From Bdellovibrionales bacterium (GTDB taxonomy: Bacteria; Bdellovibrionota; Bdellovibrionia; Bdellovibrionales; UBA1609): a DNA stretch of 55,772 bases. Within the stretch, counting starts at the first letter, position 1, and each line of letters begins with the position of its first letter. The stretch lies in NCBI GenBank assembly GCA_013216195.1, contig JABSOQ010000007.1:1-55772 (forward strand), written 5' to 3'. A program made the position numbers and the translations under genes. Positions 1 to 9,249 of the stretch are shown one piece after another. Under the pieces are notes generated by a model. The model had not been told where the DNA came from. It saw only the letters and a program-made list of their open reading frames with translations, and did no database searches.

Positions 1-1
1 G

Positions 2-157
2 CTGGACATCATGTACGAAAAGCCTTCTAACCCGGATGTAAAGGATTGTATCATCACGGAAGAGGTCATCACCAAGGGTGAGAAGCCTCAGTTGGTTTAC
101 GGTCGCAAAAAAGAGACCGATAAAAAATCTTCAGAAGAATCTGCTGAAAGCGCCTAA
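2..157 (+). CDS. clpX: ATP-dependent Clp protease ATP-binding subunit ClpX, C-terminal end (partial)
   Basis: Only the last 51 codons are inside the window, ending at TAA 155-157; the 5' part lies to the left. The reading contains LDIMYE, then a CIITEEVI stretch and GEKPQLVYGRK, which is the typical end of the ClpX small AAA+ subdomain. A short charged serine/lysine/glutamate tail follows. ClpX is the hexameric unfoldase that feeds ClpP. That lon follows 212 bp downstream fits the common tig-clpP-clpX-lon gene order. The call rests on a short segment plus this context. Confidence 0.85.
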   Translation: MDIMYEKPSNPDVKDCIITEEVITKGEKPQLVYGRKKETDKKSSEESAESA

Positions 158-269
158 TGCGCGCTTTCGGCCACGTCGACTAGTGCATTTCTGACATAGT
201 CCTAAAATTTTGCCCCCAATCACTTTCGATTTGTGGGGTCCAAACGCTCTGTGCGTAAAGCCATCGAAA

Positions 270-297
270 TTGACTCCCGGGCCGAAAAATTTAAAAA
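270..297 (+). promoter_or_regulatory. candidate sigma70-type promoter for lon
   Basis: TTGACT at 270-275 and TAAAAA at 292-297 are separated by 16 bp, in the clpX-lon gap about 70 bp before the lon start. The -35 is good and the -10 is poor, so this is a pattern match only. I saw no CIRCE-like inverted repeat (the HrcA site) in this gap. Confidence 0.35.
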
Positions 298-323
298 TAC
301 TAATAAGGGCCTTGGCCCGCCAA

Positions 324-342
324 CACTTGGTCTCACCAAGTG
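324..342 (+). promoter_or_regulatory. perfect hairpin in the lon 5' leader
   Basis: CACTTGGT, loop CTC, ACCAAGTG: an 8-bp perfect stem 27 nt before the lon ATG. A smaller GGGC-CTTG-GCCC hairpin sits just upstream at 307-318. No T-run follows, so it is not a terminator. It could affect lon mRNA stability or translation, or be a protein-binding palindrome; the sequence does not say which. Confidence 0.4.
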
Positions 343-369
343 GTAATAGCCTAAATAAGGAGCCGATAG

Positions 370-2844
370 ATGAGTGAATCATCAAGCAGCGAATCTAAAT
401 CACTACCCCTCTTGCCGCTGAGAGATTTGATCATATTTCCTCACATGATGATGCCTCTGTTTGTTGGCCGTGAGAAAAGTATCAATGCGCTAGAAGAGGC
501 GATGAGTAAGCAGATCGACATTGTGTTTGCTGCACAGAAAGATGCCAAAACAAACAATCCAGAACCAAGCGACATTTATGATGTTGGAACAGTTGCCACA
601 ATCATTCAGTTGCTTAGACTTCCTGATGGCACAGTAAAGGTTCTTGTCGAAGGTAAGAAGAGAGTTAAACTTCAAGAGTTCAAAGAGACAGAGAACTTCT
701 TTGTTGTCGATGTTGAAGAGATTCCCGAAACCACTAAGAACGAAAAAGAAGCTCGAGCCCTGATGCGTTCGGTGAAAGCCACTTTTGAAACTTATGTGAA
801 GCTGAACAAGCGCATTCCGCCAGAAATTCTGATGAGAGTTTCGACTATCGACGACATTGGTGAGCTGTCTGACATTATTGTAGCTCAGCTAAATCTCAAG
901 CTTGAAGACAAGCAGAAGCTTCTTGAAATTAGCGATCCAGGTGTTCGACTCGAAGAGCTGTTGAATATGATGACTGGTGAGATCGAAATACTTGAAGTTG
1001 AAAAGAAGATCCGCAACCGCGTGAAAAAGCAAATGGAGAAGTCTCAAAAAGAGTACTACCTCAATGAGCAAATGCAGGCGATTCAAAAAGAGCTGGGTGA
1101 TAAAGACGATTACCAGGCAGAGTTGGCTGAGCTCGAAGAGCGTGCAGCCAAAATGAATTGGTCAGAAGACGCGGCCGAGCGAGTAAAGAAAGAGATCAAA
1201 AAACTAAAGATGATGTCTCCAATGAGCGCAGAGGCTACTGTGGTAAGAAACTACATCGACTGGATGCTAGATCTACCTTGGTATGACTATGCCGAAGAAA
1301 ATAAAGACATCTCCAATGCAGAAGCCGTGCTCGATGCTGATCACTGGGGCCTAGAGAAGGTTAAAGAGAGAATCTTAGAGCACCTTTCTGTTCAGGTCTT
1401 GACTGACAAGTTGAAGGGGCCAATTTTGTGTCTCGTGGGCCCTCCAGGTGTTGGTAAGACTTCACTTGCAAGATCTGTTGCTGCGGCTTTGAACCGACCT
1501 TTTTCTCGAATCTCACTTGGTGGTGTTAGAGATGAGGCCGAGATTCGTGGCCACAGAAGAACTTACGTTGGTGCGATGCCGGGCAAAATCATTCAGTCGC
1601 TTCGCAAAGTTGATGAGGGTAACCCACTTATTCTTCTCGATGAGATCGACAAAATGAGTATGGACTTCAGAGGCGACCCATCTTCGGCTCTTCTCGAGGT
1701 TCTTGATCCTGAGCAAAATTCAACCTTCTCAGATCACTACCTTGAGGTCGACTACGACCTGTCGCCGGTTATGTTCTTAACAACAGCCAACTCTTTGCAC
1801 CCGATCCCAAGACCGCTTCTAGATCGTATGGAAGTGATTCAGCTTGAGGGTTACATCGAGAGCGAAAAGTTCAACATTGCGAAAAGCTATTTGATTCCGA
1901 AGCAAATTAAACAGCACGGTCTTGAAGATTACAAAGTGAGCTTCACCGATGCGGCTGTGAAAGAGGTTATTCGCTCTTACACAAAAGAGGCGGGTGTTCG
2001 TAATCTTGAAAGACAATTTGCAACTCTTTGCCGTAAGCAGGCGAAAGATATTGTAACAGAACAAGCTAAGGCTAATGAGAGGGCTAAGGTGGCTAAAGGC
2101 AAAGCTGCAGCCAAAAAAGCTCCATCGAAAAAGCACACAATCAATCCGAAAAAGGTTCAAGAGTACCTCGGGCCAACTAAATACAAGTTCGGTAAAATTG
2201 AAGGTGGCGATGAGATCGGTCTTACTAACGGTTTGGCTTGGACTGAAGTGGGTGGTGATCTGCTCGTAATCGAAGTCTCAGTTGTGCCGGGTAAGGGTAA
2301 GTTCACCGTTACTGGTCAACTCGGCGACGTGATGAAAGAGTCTTGTGCAGCAGCTATGAGCTATGTCAGATCTCGCGGCCCATTGTTTGGCTTCGATAAA
2401 GAGATGTATGCAAACATCGATGTGCACATTCACGTACCAGAGGGAGCAATTCCGAAAGATGGTCCGTCTGCAGGCTTGGCGATCACAACAAGTATTGTGT
2501 CTGCGATCACGAAGATTCCTGTGAAGAAGACAGTGGCCATGACTGGTGAAGTGACTCTTAGAGGTCGTGCCCTTGGTATTGGCGGCTTGAAAGAAAAGAC
2601 TCTTGCAGCTCACAGAGCTGGTATTAAAACTGTGATTTGCCCGAAAGAGAACGAGAAGGACTTAAAAGACATTCCTAGAGAGGTCTTAAAAGATCTTAAG
2701 GTGATTTTGGTTGATCACGTTGATCAGGTTCTTGTGAACGCTCTTGATGTGAAGAATGCAAAAGAGCTATTCAAAAACAGAGCAGAAAAAGGTTTAGGCC
2801 TCAGAGCTCAGTATACGGGTCAGCAGTTGCATCAGACTCACTAG
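370..2844 (+). CDS. lon: Lon ATP-dependent serine protease (824 aa)
   Basis: Lon degrades misfolded and regulatory proteins in the cytoplasm. Domains in order: LON substrate-binding N domain (about residues 12-205), coiled-coil helical region (205-300), AAA+ module with Walker A GPPGVGKT at 357-364 and Walker B ILLDEID at 421-427, and a C-terminal protease domain with PKDGPSAG (catalytic Ser700) and GGLKEK (catalytic Lys743). The Ser-Lys spacing of 43 equals that of E. coli Lon. The protein is somewhat longer than the E. coli enzyme (784 aa), partly because of a Lys/Ala-rich insert at about 565-590 between the AAA+ and protease domains. The ATG is preceded by a good Shine-Dalgarno sequence (AAGGAG, 357-362). 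A terminator follows at 2865-2896. Confidence 0.98.
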   Translation: MSESSSSESKSLPLLPLRDLIIFPHMMMPLFVGREKSINALEEAMSKQIDIVFAAQKDAKTNNPEPSDIYDVGTVATIIQLLRLPDGTVKVLVEGKKRVKLQEFKETENFFVVDVEEIPETTKNEKEARALMRSVKATFETYVKLNKRIPPEILMRVSTIDDIGELSDIIVAQLNLKLEDKQKLLEISDPGVRLEELLNMMTGEIEILEVEKKIRNRVKKQMEKSQKEYYLNEQMQAIQKELGDKDDYQAELAELEERAAKMNWSEDAAERVKKEIKKLKMMSPMSAEATVVRNYIDWMLDLPWYDYAEENKDISNAEAVLDADHWGLEKVKERILEHLSVQVLTDKLKGPILCLVGPPGVGKTSLARSVAAALNRPFSRISLGGVRDEAEIRGHRRTYVGAMPGKIIQSLRKVDEGNPLILLDEIDKMSMDFRGDPSSALLEVLDPEQNSTFSDHYLEVDYDLSPVMFLTTANSLHPIPRPLLDRMEVIQLEGYIESEKFNIAKSYLIPKQIKQHGLEDYKVSFTDAAVKEVIRSYTKEAGVRNLERQFATLCRKQAKDIVTEQAKANERAKVAKGKAAAKKAPSKKHTINPKKVQEYLGPTKYKFGKIEGGDEIGLTNGLAWTEVGGDLLVIEVSVVPGKGKFTVTGQLGDVMKESCAAAMSYVRSRGPLFGFDKEMYANIDVHIHVPEGAIPKDGPSAGLAITTSIVSAITKIPVKKTVAMTGEVTLRGRALGIGGLKEKTLAAHRAGIKTVICPKENEKDLKDIPREVLKDLKVILVDHVDQVLVNALDVKNAKELFKNRAEKGLGLRAQYTGQQLHQTH

Positions 2845-2864
2845 TATTCGTTTAAAGTTGAAAT

Positions 2865-2896
2865 AAAAAAGAGGGGCTTATTAGCTCCTCTTTTTT
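2865..2896. terminator. bidirectional intrinsic terminator between lon and the 2919-3446 gene
   Basis: A run of A, then GAGGGGCT...AGCTCCTC, then a run of T. The stem works on both strands, with a T-run on each side, and lies between two convergent genes (lon ending at 2844 and the minus-strand gene ending at 2919). Confidence 0.85.
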
Positions 2897-2918
2897 TATG
2901 CTTATTTGTAGCCAACTG

Positions 2919-3446
2919 TCACTCGGCGGTTAGCATCTCTTGAATAAATGAAATTTCACTGTTCACGTGATCGAAGTTATCTAGCGAATCAATTGAGGCC
3001 ATAAGATCTTCCCCGAAAGCTGTTTTGACATATTCAGGGTTAACAATCAGCTCTTTGTCTACCTGGCAAAGGTGCGCGAGTTTCAACACAGAAACATACA
3101 TGGCTTTGGCTTGAGCAACTTCATTTGGGTCTTTTGAGTGAACCCCGTAGCCGACCGCGTAGAGATTGATCGAGCTCATGACCTGACCAACCTGAAAGCA
3201 CACTGAAGAGTCATCTTTAGCCTTGCTATCTCTCTCTGCTCTTCGAACAACTTCAGACAATTGAGCCACCTGTGTGATTGCAGATATTTTGGCTACAGCA
3301 GCCCTGTTTCTAACGTGGTTGTTGATGATGTTATATTTTTCATCGATCTGGTCTGTGATTTCGCAGTTGGCTTGGTCGGCAGCGAATGCGCTGGTCTGCA
3401 AAAGAGCGCTTGACAAAGTAATCAAAGCGACAAGAATTGTCTTCAT
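2919..3446 (-). CDS. small exported protein of unknown function (175 aa)
   Basis: I do not recognise the family. The N-terminus is a clear Sec signal peptide (MKT, hydrophobic core, TSAFA-A; cleavage about residue 22). The mature part is about 150 residues, mostly helical in appearance, with three cysteines. The ATG at 3444-3446 is preceded by TAGGAGAAACCT, a good ribosome site. It is convergent with lon and shares its terminator. Probably periplasmic; no catalytic motif is visible. Confidence 0.75.
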   Translation of the reverse strand: MKTILVALITLSSALLQTSAFAADQANCEITDQIDEKYNIINNHVRNRAAVAKISAITQVAQLSEVVRRAERDSKAKDDSSVCFQVGQVMSSINLYAVGYGVHSKDPNEVAQAKAMYVSVLKLAHLCQVDKELIVNPEYVKTAFGEDLMASIDSLDNFDHVNSEISFIQEMLTAE

Positions 3447-3545
3447 AGGTTTCTCCTAATCAATATACGTACAATACACACTAACTGCTCTACAATTTTG
3501 CAACTGCTGTTCCTGGCGAGTTTGAAAAGCTGGTGATAAACCAGT

Positions 3546-4007
3546 TTAGTCTTTCCGTTGCTTACCTTTAGTGAGCATCTCATCGAGGCAAGAGCCTCCT
3601 CCTTCAATATCGGCTAACATCTTAGCCTCTAGATAAACCATGCGCCTGGCTTCGATCTTGTCGATGACCTGTTGATGACTTTGTAGCATCTCACCGGCCT
3701 GAAAGCGCCTTAAGCGCTCGGTCGCCTGGGGAGTGATCTCTTCGCTCGAATCGGGCAACCATATTGCCATATGCTTTAGTTGCTTGCTGGCATCTATGCT
3801 ATTGACCCCTATAGAGCTAAAGGTATTGCCATAATGAACCCCTGGGCTGTTAGTCCCTATAACCGTAAAAACCTCATCCTCAAGGGCTTCTTCGAATAAG
3901 CGTGAGTCTTGTTCAGTTGCCAAATACGGATTTTCACTTCGAGGTACTCCGTTTTGATTGAAAGAGTTGTACATTGCCAGTTTCAGCACCAGATAACCGT
4001 AAGGCAT
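3546..4007 (-). CDS. hypothetical protein, 153 aa, uncertain start
   Basis: I do not recognise it. The protein is charged and soluble-looking, with a helical C-terminal half rich in Glu, Arg and Lys, and no signal peptide. No Shine-Dalgarno sequence precedes the ATG at 4005-4007. The frame stays open upstream for another 31 or so codons, into the region where the next plus-strand gene also lacks a start. This gene and the 4072 gene may flank an old rearrangement junction near 4010. It could be an N-terminally truncated gene. Confidence 0.45.
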   Translation of the reverse strand: MPYGYLVLKLAMYNSFNQNGVPRSENPYLATEQDSRLFEEALEDEVFTVIGTNSPGVHYGNTFSSIGVNSIDASKQLKHMAIWLPDSSEEITPQATERLRRFQAGEMLQSHQQVIDKIEARRMVYLEAKMLADIEGGGSCLDEMLTKGKQRKD

Positions 4008-4071
4008 GTGATTTTTAGACGGCTCTGAGGTTCTTGATTCAGTTGATTTAGAGTGGGTAGTTGATAGCTCA

Positions 4072-6885
4072 TTGTACGATTTGAGGGTTTTGAATGGGCC
4101 AGGTTATAAAGATGGTGAGAGAGATGATGAGGCACCTTATTATTTGCCGGCTTCTGAGGTGGTGTTTGAACTTGAGCTTGCTAACGATGCTGGTGAGGCT
4201 CAGACGGGTACTCTCAGCTATAGCTTGTACAAGATAGCTGTAGAAAACTCTGGCACAGTTACCTTGGCCAATTTGCAGCCAGGAACTTTTCCGGAAATGC
4301 GGTTTGCTGATCTTGAAGATGGTCAGTACTGGGGCTCCTTCTACGTCAGGGATAGCTTCGATCGAAGGTACTCGTTGGGTTTTGGTGTAGATGCGAAGGC
4401 CGTTGAGGATTTCGACGTACTAGTTGCCAACAACTTTCAAACCCACCACAGAGCAGTCGTGATTCCTGTTGTCATTACCAAAGATGACTCACAGTCAGGG
4501 AGGAACGCTCTTAAGTACAGAGTTGATGGGGCAGATGAATGGATTCAAAGACCTTTCAATATGGAGGTTGGTGACAGAACCCTTTTGGATATTGGCAATC
4601 TGACTGTCGGGGATCATAGTGTCGATATCAGGTTTATAGACACATCTGGAAATCTTTCTTTAGTAACTAAAGCGGTGAACTTTAGTGTTACAGACTCAGG
4701 GCAAAACTCTTCACCTGTATATCGAGGAATTGCTTATAAGAGTTTTGGCTATAAGGGATTTCAAGCGCAAAACTCTATTGTTCATATTACCAATAATGGT
4801 GAAATGGTTCTGGTGCCAACGAATGAGAGTTCTTCCTCACAGCAATTGGGCTACTTTGAAAGCCGAATGCCGTATTGGGTTGGTGATTTAGACGAGGCGT
4901 TTTATCGCGAGAACCCGCTTCAAATGGGTGGGGCCCAGTTGGTATATCAGAATGACGAATATTCTGTTTTTCATAGTACGGCCCATGGCCACAAACTGAT
5001 CACTTTTGATCTTTCAGATGCAAAGAATCCGAAACTCATTCAGTTTCAGTCACTTCAATACTCTGTCCAAAAGTGGCACCCCTTTGATGCCGGTCGATTG
5101 CTCGGGTTTAGACCTGACACTTCTGAAGGGTTAATGAAAATCATTAGTTTAGATTTTTCTGACCCACTCGATGTTGTGCAAACAGACTCTGGTATCACTA
5201 TCGATAACACAAGCGAATTTCCAAATATGAACTGGTCAGACATTCAGCTAGTGGGCAATCAAATCTTGGCGACCAGTAATGACGATGAAACCATCTTTCA
5301 GATGAAGTCCTTCACGATAAATGACGACCTTCAGGTCACCGAATTGGCAACATCAATAATCGATCTAACAAAGACAAGAGTGTACTATCCCTATTTGAAT
5401 GATGGTCAGGTTGTCACTAGGGTTCGAGATCTAGATGAGCCGTACTCGGTGATTCGCGTCTACAATCACAGCGACTTATCCCAAATTCAAGAAATTGAAA
5501 GAAGCTCTGACTGTTATTATCTGACGATAGCTGCAGGTAGCCGAATCTTCTGTGGCAATAGCGGGGTGAGTTACATTTACGGCTTCAATGGAAGCCAGTA
5601 TGAGAGAACACACACAATTGACCGGCAGATTATGAGTGTTGTCAATGAGAACACTGTCGAGACCTACAATTTTAATCACGACAGTTGGATCAGATGGAGG
5701 GTTAATACCTCTAACCTATCGCGGGTGATTAGTAGAGAACTGCCAGTCGGGATGAATACGAACACATATAAAGATGAGATTTATTTGCAGGGCAATTCAA
5801 TCATTGCCGTTGGCCAAGGTGTTGTGCGTAGCTACCCAAAGGATAACTTAAGCCCCTATCAGTCGCAAGACAGCCTGCGGTTGTCAGACACTGAGCGTAC
5901 GATTCTCAGAATGTCTGTTAAGGTAGGGGACTTTCTCTATGTCTATACCAACAACTGGCGAGGCCCTAACGAGGGTCATCATATTACACAAATTGACATT
6001 TCGAACCCAAGCAATTTGAGGGTGGTCGATTCTATTCGGCTCAATACAAGTAACAATTCGCTTTTCTATGAGATGGTGTTTTCTCAAGGCTACATTTACG
6101 TATTCAATTCAAGAGAGATAGTATCGCTTGAGGTTCTTAATACAGGAGCTCTTAACCAGACCGATATAGCAAACCTTTCGCCTGGCTCTTCGAGTATTTC
6201 AGACGTGGAACTGTTCGATAATAGCTATATTTTCTTTACCCACTATTTTATACCACAGGGTGCAGACCAGCCTGTTTCTGAGCTTGCCCAGATCGATATT
6301 AGGTCGGCAGGGAACCCTAGCTTCTTGCGGTCGATCCCAATTGCCTCAGAGTCATCTTCTAGTTCTTTGAGAAGGTTGGTCAGGAGTGGTAACCGTATGC
6401 TGACGTATCACCACGGCTCAGGAGTAAGTGTGATTTCAGTCAACGAGCAGGGGGCTTTGTCAGAATCTTCAAGCGTAGATGGAATCTTTAGGCTGGTTAA
6501 TCAAAGCTTTTATGACACGATCATTGCCAAAGAAATCATTTGGGATGAATCTTCGCAGACAAACTTTTGGTTTTTTAGGAACCGTTATTTTAGAGGTCAT
6601 GAGTTCCAGAATCTTGATTACCCTGATTGGGAGAACCTGCAAGGTCGACCTCAGATTGGTTTTTTTGAAACTTCTCCATCCGGAAATGGTGCACCTCAAG
6701 TCGTCAAGACTACCTTGCAAAATGATGAGCTGTTCTCAGCTAAGCCTTATTGGTACATCAGAAATTCCCACCCCGTTTGTGTGATACTCAATAGCGATAC
6801 TGCGGAGTTTACCCTTTCAGATCCAAATCTGGGCGTTGTAACTTTCCAAAGGCAGAATCTATTTTTATCAGTTTCAACCAAATGA
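4072..6885 (+). CDS. large beta-propeller-like protein with LVIVD-type repeats, 5' end doubtful (about 937 aa)
   Basis: The first 190 residues look like one or two Ig-like/fibronectin-type beta domains. The rest carries repeated segments of the form I-D-(L/I)-S-(D/N)-x-x-N-P followed by a short strand, for example TFDLSDAKNPKLI, QIDISNPSNLRVV and QIDIRSAGNPSFL. These resemble LVIVD repeats of surface beta-propellers. Such proteins are normally exported, but no signal peptide is present. The only possible start is a TTG at 4072 without a ribosome site, and the frame is open only to 4012. This suggests a gene that has lost its 5' end, or a start I cannot recognise. No frameshift is seen inside the ORF. 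No terminator follows. Confidence 0.6.
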   Translation: MYDLRVLNGPGYKDGERDDEAPYYLPASEVVFELELANDAGEAQTGTLSYSLYKIAVENSGTVTLANLQPGTFPEMRFADLEDGQYWGSFYVRDSFDRRYSLGFGVDAKAVEDFDVLVANNFQTHHRAVVIPVVITKDDSQSGRNALKYRVDGADEWIQRPFNMEVGDRTLLDIGNLTVGDHSVDIRFIDTSGNLSLVTKAVNFSVTDSGQNSSPVYRGIAYKSFGYKGFQAQNSIVHITNNGEMVLVPTNESSSSQQLGYFESRMPYWVGDLDEAFYRENPLQMGGAQLVYQNDEYSVFHSTAHGHKLITFDLSDAKNPKLIQFQSLQYSVQKWHPFDAGRLLGFRPDTSEGLMKIISLDFSDPLDVVQTDSGITIDNTSEFPNMNWSDIQLVGNQILATSNDDETIFQMKSFTINDDLQVTELATSIIDLTKTRVYYPYLNDGQVVTRVRDLDEPYSVIRVYNHSDLSQIQEIERSSDCYYLTIAAGSRIFCGNSGVSYIYGFNGSQYERTHTIDRQIMSVVNENTVETYNFNHDSWIRWRVNTSNLSRVISRELPVGMNTNTYKDEIYLQGNSIIAVGQGVVRSYPKDNLSPYQSQDSLRLSDTERTILRMSVKVGDFLYVYTNNWRGPNEGHHITQIDISNPSNLRVVDSIRLNTSNNSLFYEMVFSQGYIYVFNSREIVSLEVLNTGALNQTDIANLSPGSSSISDVELFDNSYIFFTHYFIPQGADQPVSELAQIDIRSAGNPSFLRSIPIASESSSSSLRRLVRSGNRMLTYHHGSGVSVISVNEQGALSESSSVDGIFRLVNQSFYDTIIAKEIIWDESSQTNFWFFRNRYFRGHEFQNLDYPDWENLQGRPQIGFFETSPSGNGAPQVVKTTLQNDELFSAKPYWYIRNSHPVCVILNSDTAEFTLSDPNLGVVTFQRQNLFLSVSTK

Positions 6886-7273
6886 CGATTGGCCTTTGGA
6901 GGAGCTCTGCTAGGTCTTCGAGATCCAGGTTTTTGAGTGATTGGTGTGCTTAGCAACTTCTTCTAAGACAAATCCCCAACGATGCTTTTCGTATTCGAAA
7001 CAAAACACTGATGTTGAGTGAACTTCCGAACTATGACCAGTATCAAAAGATTTAATGCTCTTATGTAAATAGGGCATATTTTCACTTATTGGCAAAATCA
7101 ACTAGATGGCTGTAAGCCCCTAAAATCAAGTCTTTCGAGCTACAGAAATGTTGGTTTTATGTTAAGGGGTGCGTAGAAATTGGACGCCCCGTCCCTGGCG
7201 AGAACGGTTTTATTTGCCAAAAAATCTATTAATTTGACCAGAATCAGGCCATCTGTGAAAACCTTAAATCAGG
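6886..7273. other. intergenic region (388 bp) with a hairpin and a weak small ORF
   Basis: A GC-rich hairpin (GGGG-t-GCGT, 9-nt loop, ACGCCCC) lies at 7166-7190, about 85 bp before the regulator gene. It has no T-run and could be an operator or leader structure. On the minus strand, 6910-7101 is open for 63 codons with reasonable-looking codons, but it has no ribosome site and no recognisable domain, so I do not call it a gene. No clear sigma70 promoter was found for the 7274 gene. Confidence 0.4.
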
Positions 7274-8419
7274 ATGACAGAGGTTGAAAAGGAACAAAAG
7301 GTAATAGAGGCGGCTCCTGTAGCCGACAAGCCATCGCAATTGGAGTTAGGCAAGCTTCTTTGTGAGAAGGGCGATTTCAAGCAAGCTTGGGACGTCTTGG
7401 CTGCCGTTAAGCAAAGGCTTTTCGTTGAAAGGCAGTGGAACGGCTATCTTGAGGCGCAAAGCCTCATGCTTCGTATATGCGCTGAAATGGAGCGCTTTGA
7501 AGAGATCAACGATATCAAAGAAGAGCTACAGGACCTTGTAATTCGTGAAAACGTCGAATTGACATCAAAAACTTACTACACACTGGCTTTGTGCGCTTCG
7601 TACAAGAGACAAAACAGTGTGGCTCGTGAGTATCTCGACAAGGCTTTGAGCCTTGCGCTCGAGAGAGATGAAAAAGAGAATATCTGCTACGCTATTAATG
7701 GTTTGGCAATTCTGTATTTTTCTGAGGGGCGCTATGAAGATGCTCTTAAAGAGATTTACAACCTGAAGGTGTTTTATCAGGTTATTGAGATTCCCGATCT
7801 GAAGATCTCAAGTCTGATTCTCAACGGGCACATTTTAAAGGCCATGGGTGAGTACGAAAAGGCAATCGAGCTGTACTGGCAGTGCTACGATAAGCTTAAG
7901 GAAGAAAAGCGTTTGTATATGTACATTCACGTACTCAACGCTTTGGGCTACACCTATAGCAAGATTGGCGATCACAACTTGGCTCGGGTCTATTTGACCC
8001 TTGCGAAGAGAGCAATTGACCCAGAAAACCATGTGGCGTTATCGAAAACTATACAGGCGAACTTAGATGCGCTTGGTGGGGCAAAAGAAAACGATCGTTA
8101 TGATATTGTCTTTCACATGTCGACAAATTCAGTTGTTGAGAAAAAACGTGGAAGAGTCGACTTTAAGAATCAATTTATTTTGATGGATATGTTGAGGCTT
8201 TTTTTGAAGAACCCTGGGGAGGTCTATTCAAAAGAAGAGCTGGTTAAGAAGGTTTGGAAGCAAGATTATGATCCAGGCATTCACGACAATAAGATCTATG
8301 TGACAATCAAACGTCTACGTAAGATGATTGAGCCAGACTTCGATAAGCCAAAGTACATTTATCGAGCAAAAAATGGTTACTACCTGAACAAGAGCACAAG
8401 AGTGCTGTTCGAACAGTAA
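7274..8419 (+). CDS. TPR-domain transcriptional regulator with C-terminal OmpR/PhoB-type winged helix (381 aa)
   Basis: Residues about 20-270 form helical TPR-like repeats (for example ARVYLTLAKRAI and EYEKAIELYWQCY). Residues about 283-375 match the Trans_reg_C winged-helix fold: a GRVDFKNQ start, the helix SKEELVKKVWKQDYDP, the recognition-helix-like region HDNKIYVTIKRLRKMIE, and the wing IYRAKNGYYL. There is no receiver domain or phosphoacceptor Asp, so the signal is probably sensed through the TPR part. The ATG has only a close AGG in front. The next gene starts 20 bp downstream, probably in the same transcript, and encodes a small secreted protein. Confidence 0.85.
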   Translation: MTEVEKEQKVIEAAPVADKPSQLELGKLLCEKGDFKQAWDVLAAVKQRLFVERQWNGYLEAQSLMLRICAEMERFEEINDIKEELQDLVIRENVELTSKTYYTLALCASYKRQNSVAREYLDKALSLALERDEKENICYAINGLAILYFSEGRYEDALKEIYNLKVFYQVIEIPDLKISSLILNGHILKAMGEYEKAIELYWQCYDKLKEEKRLYMYIHVLNALGYTYSKIGDHNLARVYLTLAKRAIDPENHVALSKTIQANLDALGGAKENDRYDIVFHMSTNSVVEKKRGRVDFKNQFILMDMLRLFLKNPGEVYSKEELVKKVWKQDYDPGIHDNKIYVTIKRLRKMIEPDFDKPKYIYRAKNGYYLNKSTRVLFEQ

Positions 8420-8439
8420 CAAGAGCCGGGGGGAACAAC

Positions 8440-8949
8440 ATGAAGAAGCTACTAGCAATTTTGGGGGTGTTAGTCCTCATTGGCTTCGGATCTGTGGCAC
8501 AAGCAACAAGCGTATTGGGCGAGGGTGGCGACACTTTGCCGTGGCCATGGGGTTCAGAGTGTCCTTTCCCTTGGAACAGCATTGAAGGTATGTGGGAGGA
8601 GAAAGAGCCTAAGACCGAAGGCTTTCTCGAAACTTACTTCCAATTTGAAATCATTGAAGTTTGGCAGTCAGGCACTCATGTTTTTAGGGTTCAGCAATAC
8701 GATGGTGAGGGAAACCTTGTAGCAGAAGGTAAAGGGGTTTCACCAAGAGGTCAGCGAATAGTAAGGGCCATGCTTCTGCCGACAGATTCTACTGGTGAAG
8801 CTAAGTCATATTTCGTGATCGTACGCGCTTACACAGAAGATCGCTTCAGCTGTTCAGATAAGCTAATCACTGTGCTGACTATGCGTGAAAGAGGCGCTCC
8901 TCTTGATGATGATATGCATATGATTATAAAAAAATCTGAGCTCGATTAA
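8440..8949 (+). CDS. small exported protein of unknown function (169 aa), co-transcribed with the regulator
   Basis: The protein starts with a clear signal peptide (MKKLLAILGVLVLIGFGS, cleavage after AQA at residue 22). The mature part is strand-rich and alternates like a small beta-barrel or lipocalin-type fold, with two cysteines (in SECPF and FSCSD) that could form a disulfide. I cannot assign a family. GGGGGG at -10 to -5 is the ribosome site. The 20-bp gap to the upstream regulator suggests one operon. Confidence 0.75.
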   Translation: MKKLLAILGVLVLIGFGSVAQATSVLGEGGDTLPWPWGSECPFPWNSIEGMWEEKEPKTEGFLETYFQFEIIEVWQSGTHVFRVQQYDGEGNLVAEGKGVSPRGQRIVRAMLLPTDSTGEAKSYFVIVRAYTEDRFSCSDKLITVLTMRERGAPLDDDMHMIIKKSELD

Positions 8950-9005
8950 GCTTTTGCAGTAATTTCAATAACTTGCGAGATCACTTTTTTTCAGGAAAAG
9001 ACGCT

Positions 9006-9025
9006 AGGCCCTCGACAGGGGGCCT
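9006..9025 (+). terminator. possible terminator hairpin after the 8440 gene
   Basis: AGGCCCT-CGACA-GGGGGCCT followed by a T-rich but broken tract. It overlaps the -35 element of the tRNA promoter, so it may act as both. Confidence 0.4.
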
Positions 9026-9040
9026 ATTTTCATTTATAAA
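9012..9040 (+). promoter_or_regulatory. candidate sigma70 promoter of tRNA-Val
   Basis: TCGACA at 9012-9017 and TATAAA at 9035-9040 with a 17-bp spacer. Transcription would start near 9047, about 11 nt before the mature tRNA. Confidence 0.6.
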
Positions 9041-9057
9041 TCTGTCTTCCTTTATAT

Positions 9058-9133
9058 AGGGTCTTAGCTCAGTTGGTAGAGCGCCACCCTTACAAGGTGG
9101 ATGTCGTCGGTTCGACCCCGGCAGGCCCTACCA
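9058..9133 (+). tRNA. tRNA-Val (anticodon TAC)
   Basis: A complete 76-nt cloverleaf can be folded by hand. The acceptor AGGGTCT pairs with AGGCCCT (one G-T). The D arm is GCTC...GAGC. The anticodon stem CCACC/GGTGG holds loop CTTACAA, giving anticodon TAC. The T arm is GTCGG-TTCGACC-CCGGC. The 3' CCA is encoded in the genome. Confidence 0.97.
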
Positions 9134-9143
9134 TTTAAAAACT

Positions 9144-9167
9144 CCACCCGCTGGGTGGTTTTTTTTT
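9144..9167 (+). terminator. intrinsic terminator of tRNA-Val
   Basis: CCACCC-GCT-GGGTGG followed by nine T residues, 10 bp after the tRNA. Confidence 0.92.
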
Positions 9168-9202
9168 GGCAAAACAGGCTTCGATATGGTTTGCATCTAA
9201 GC

Positions 9203-9224
9203 AAAAACCACCCCAAAGGGTGGT
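9203..9224 (-). terminator. intrinsic terminator of the 9250-12123 gene
   Basis: Read on the minus strand: ACCACCC-TTTG-GGGTGGT followed by TTTTT, 25 bp after the stop codon of the LamG/CXXCH gene. Confidence 0.8.
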
Positions 9225-9249
9225 TTCAGTTTCAAGGATAACAATTTGA

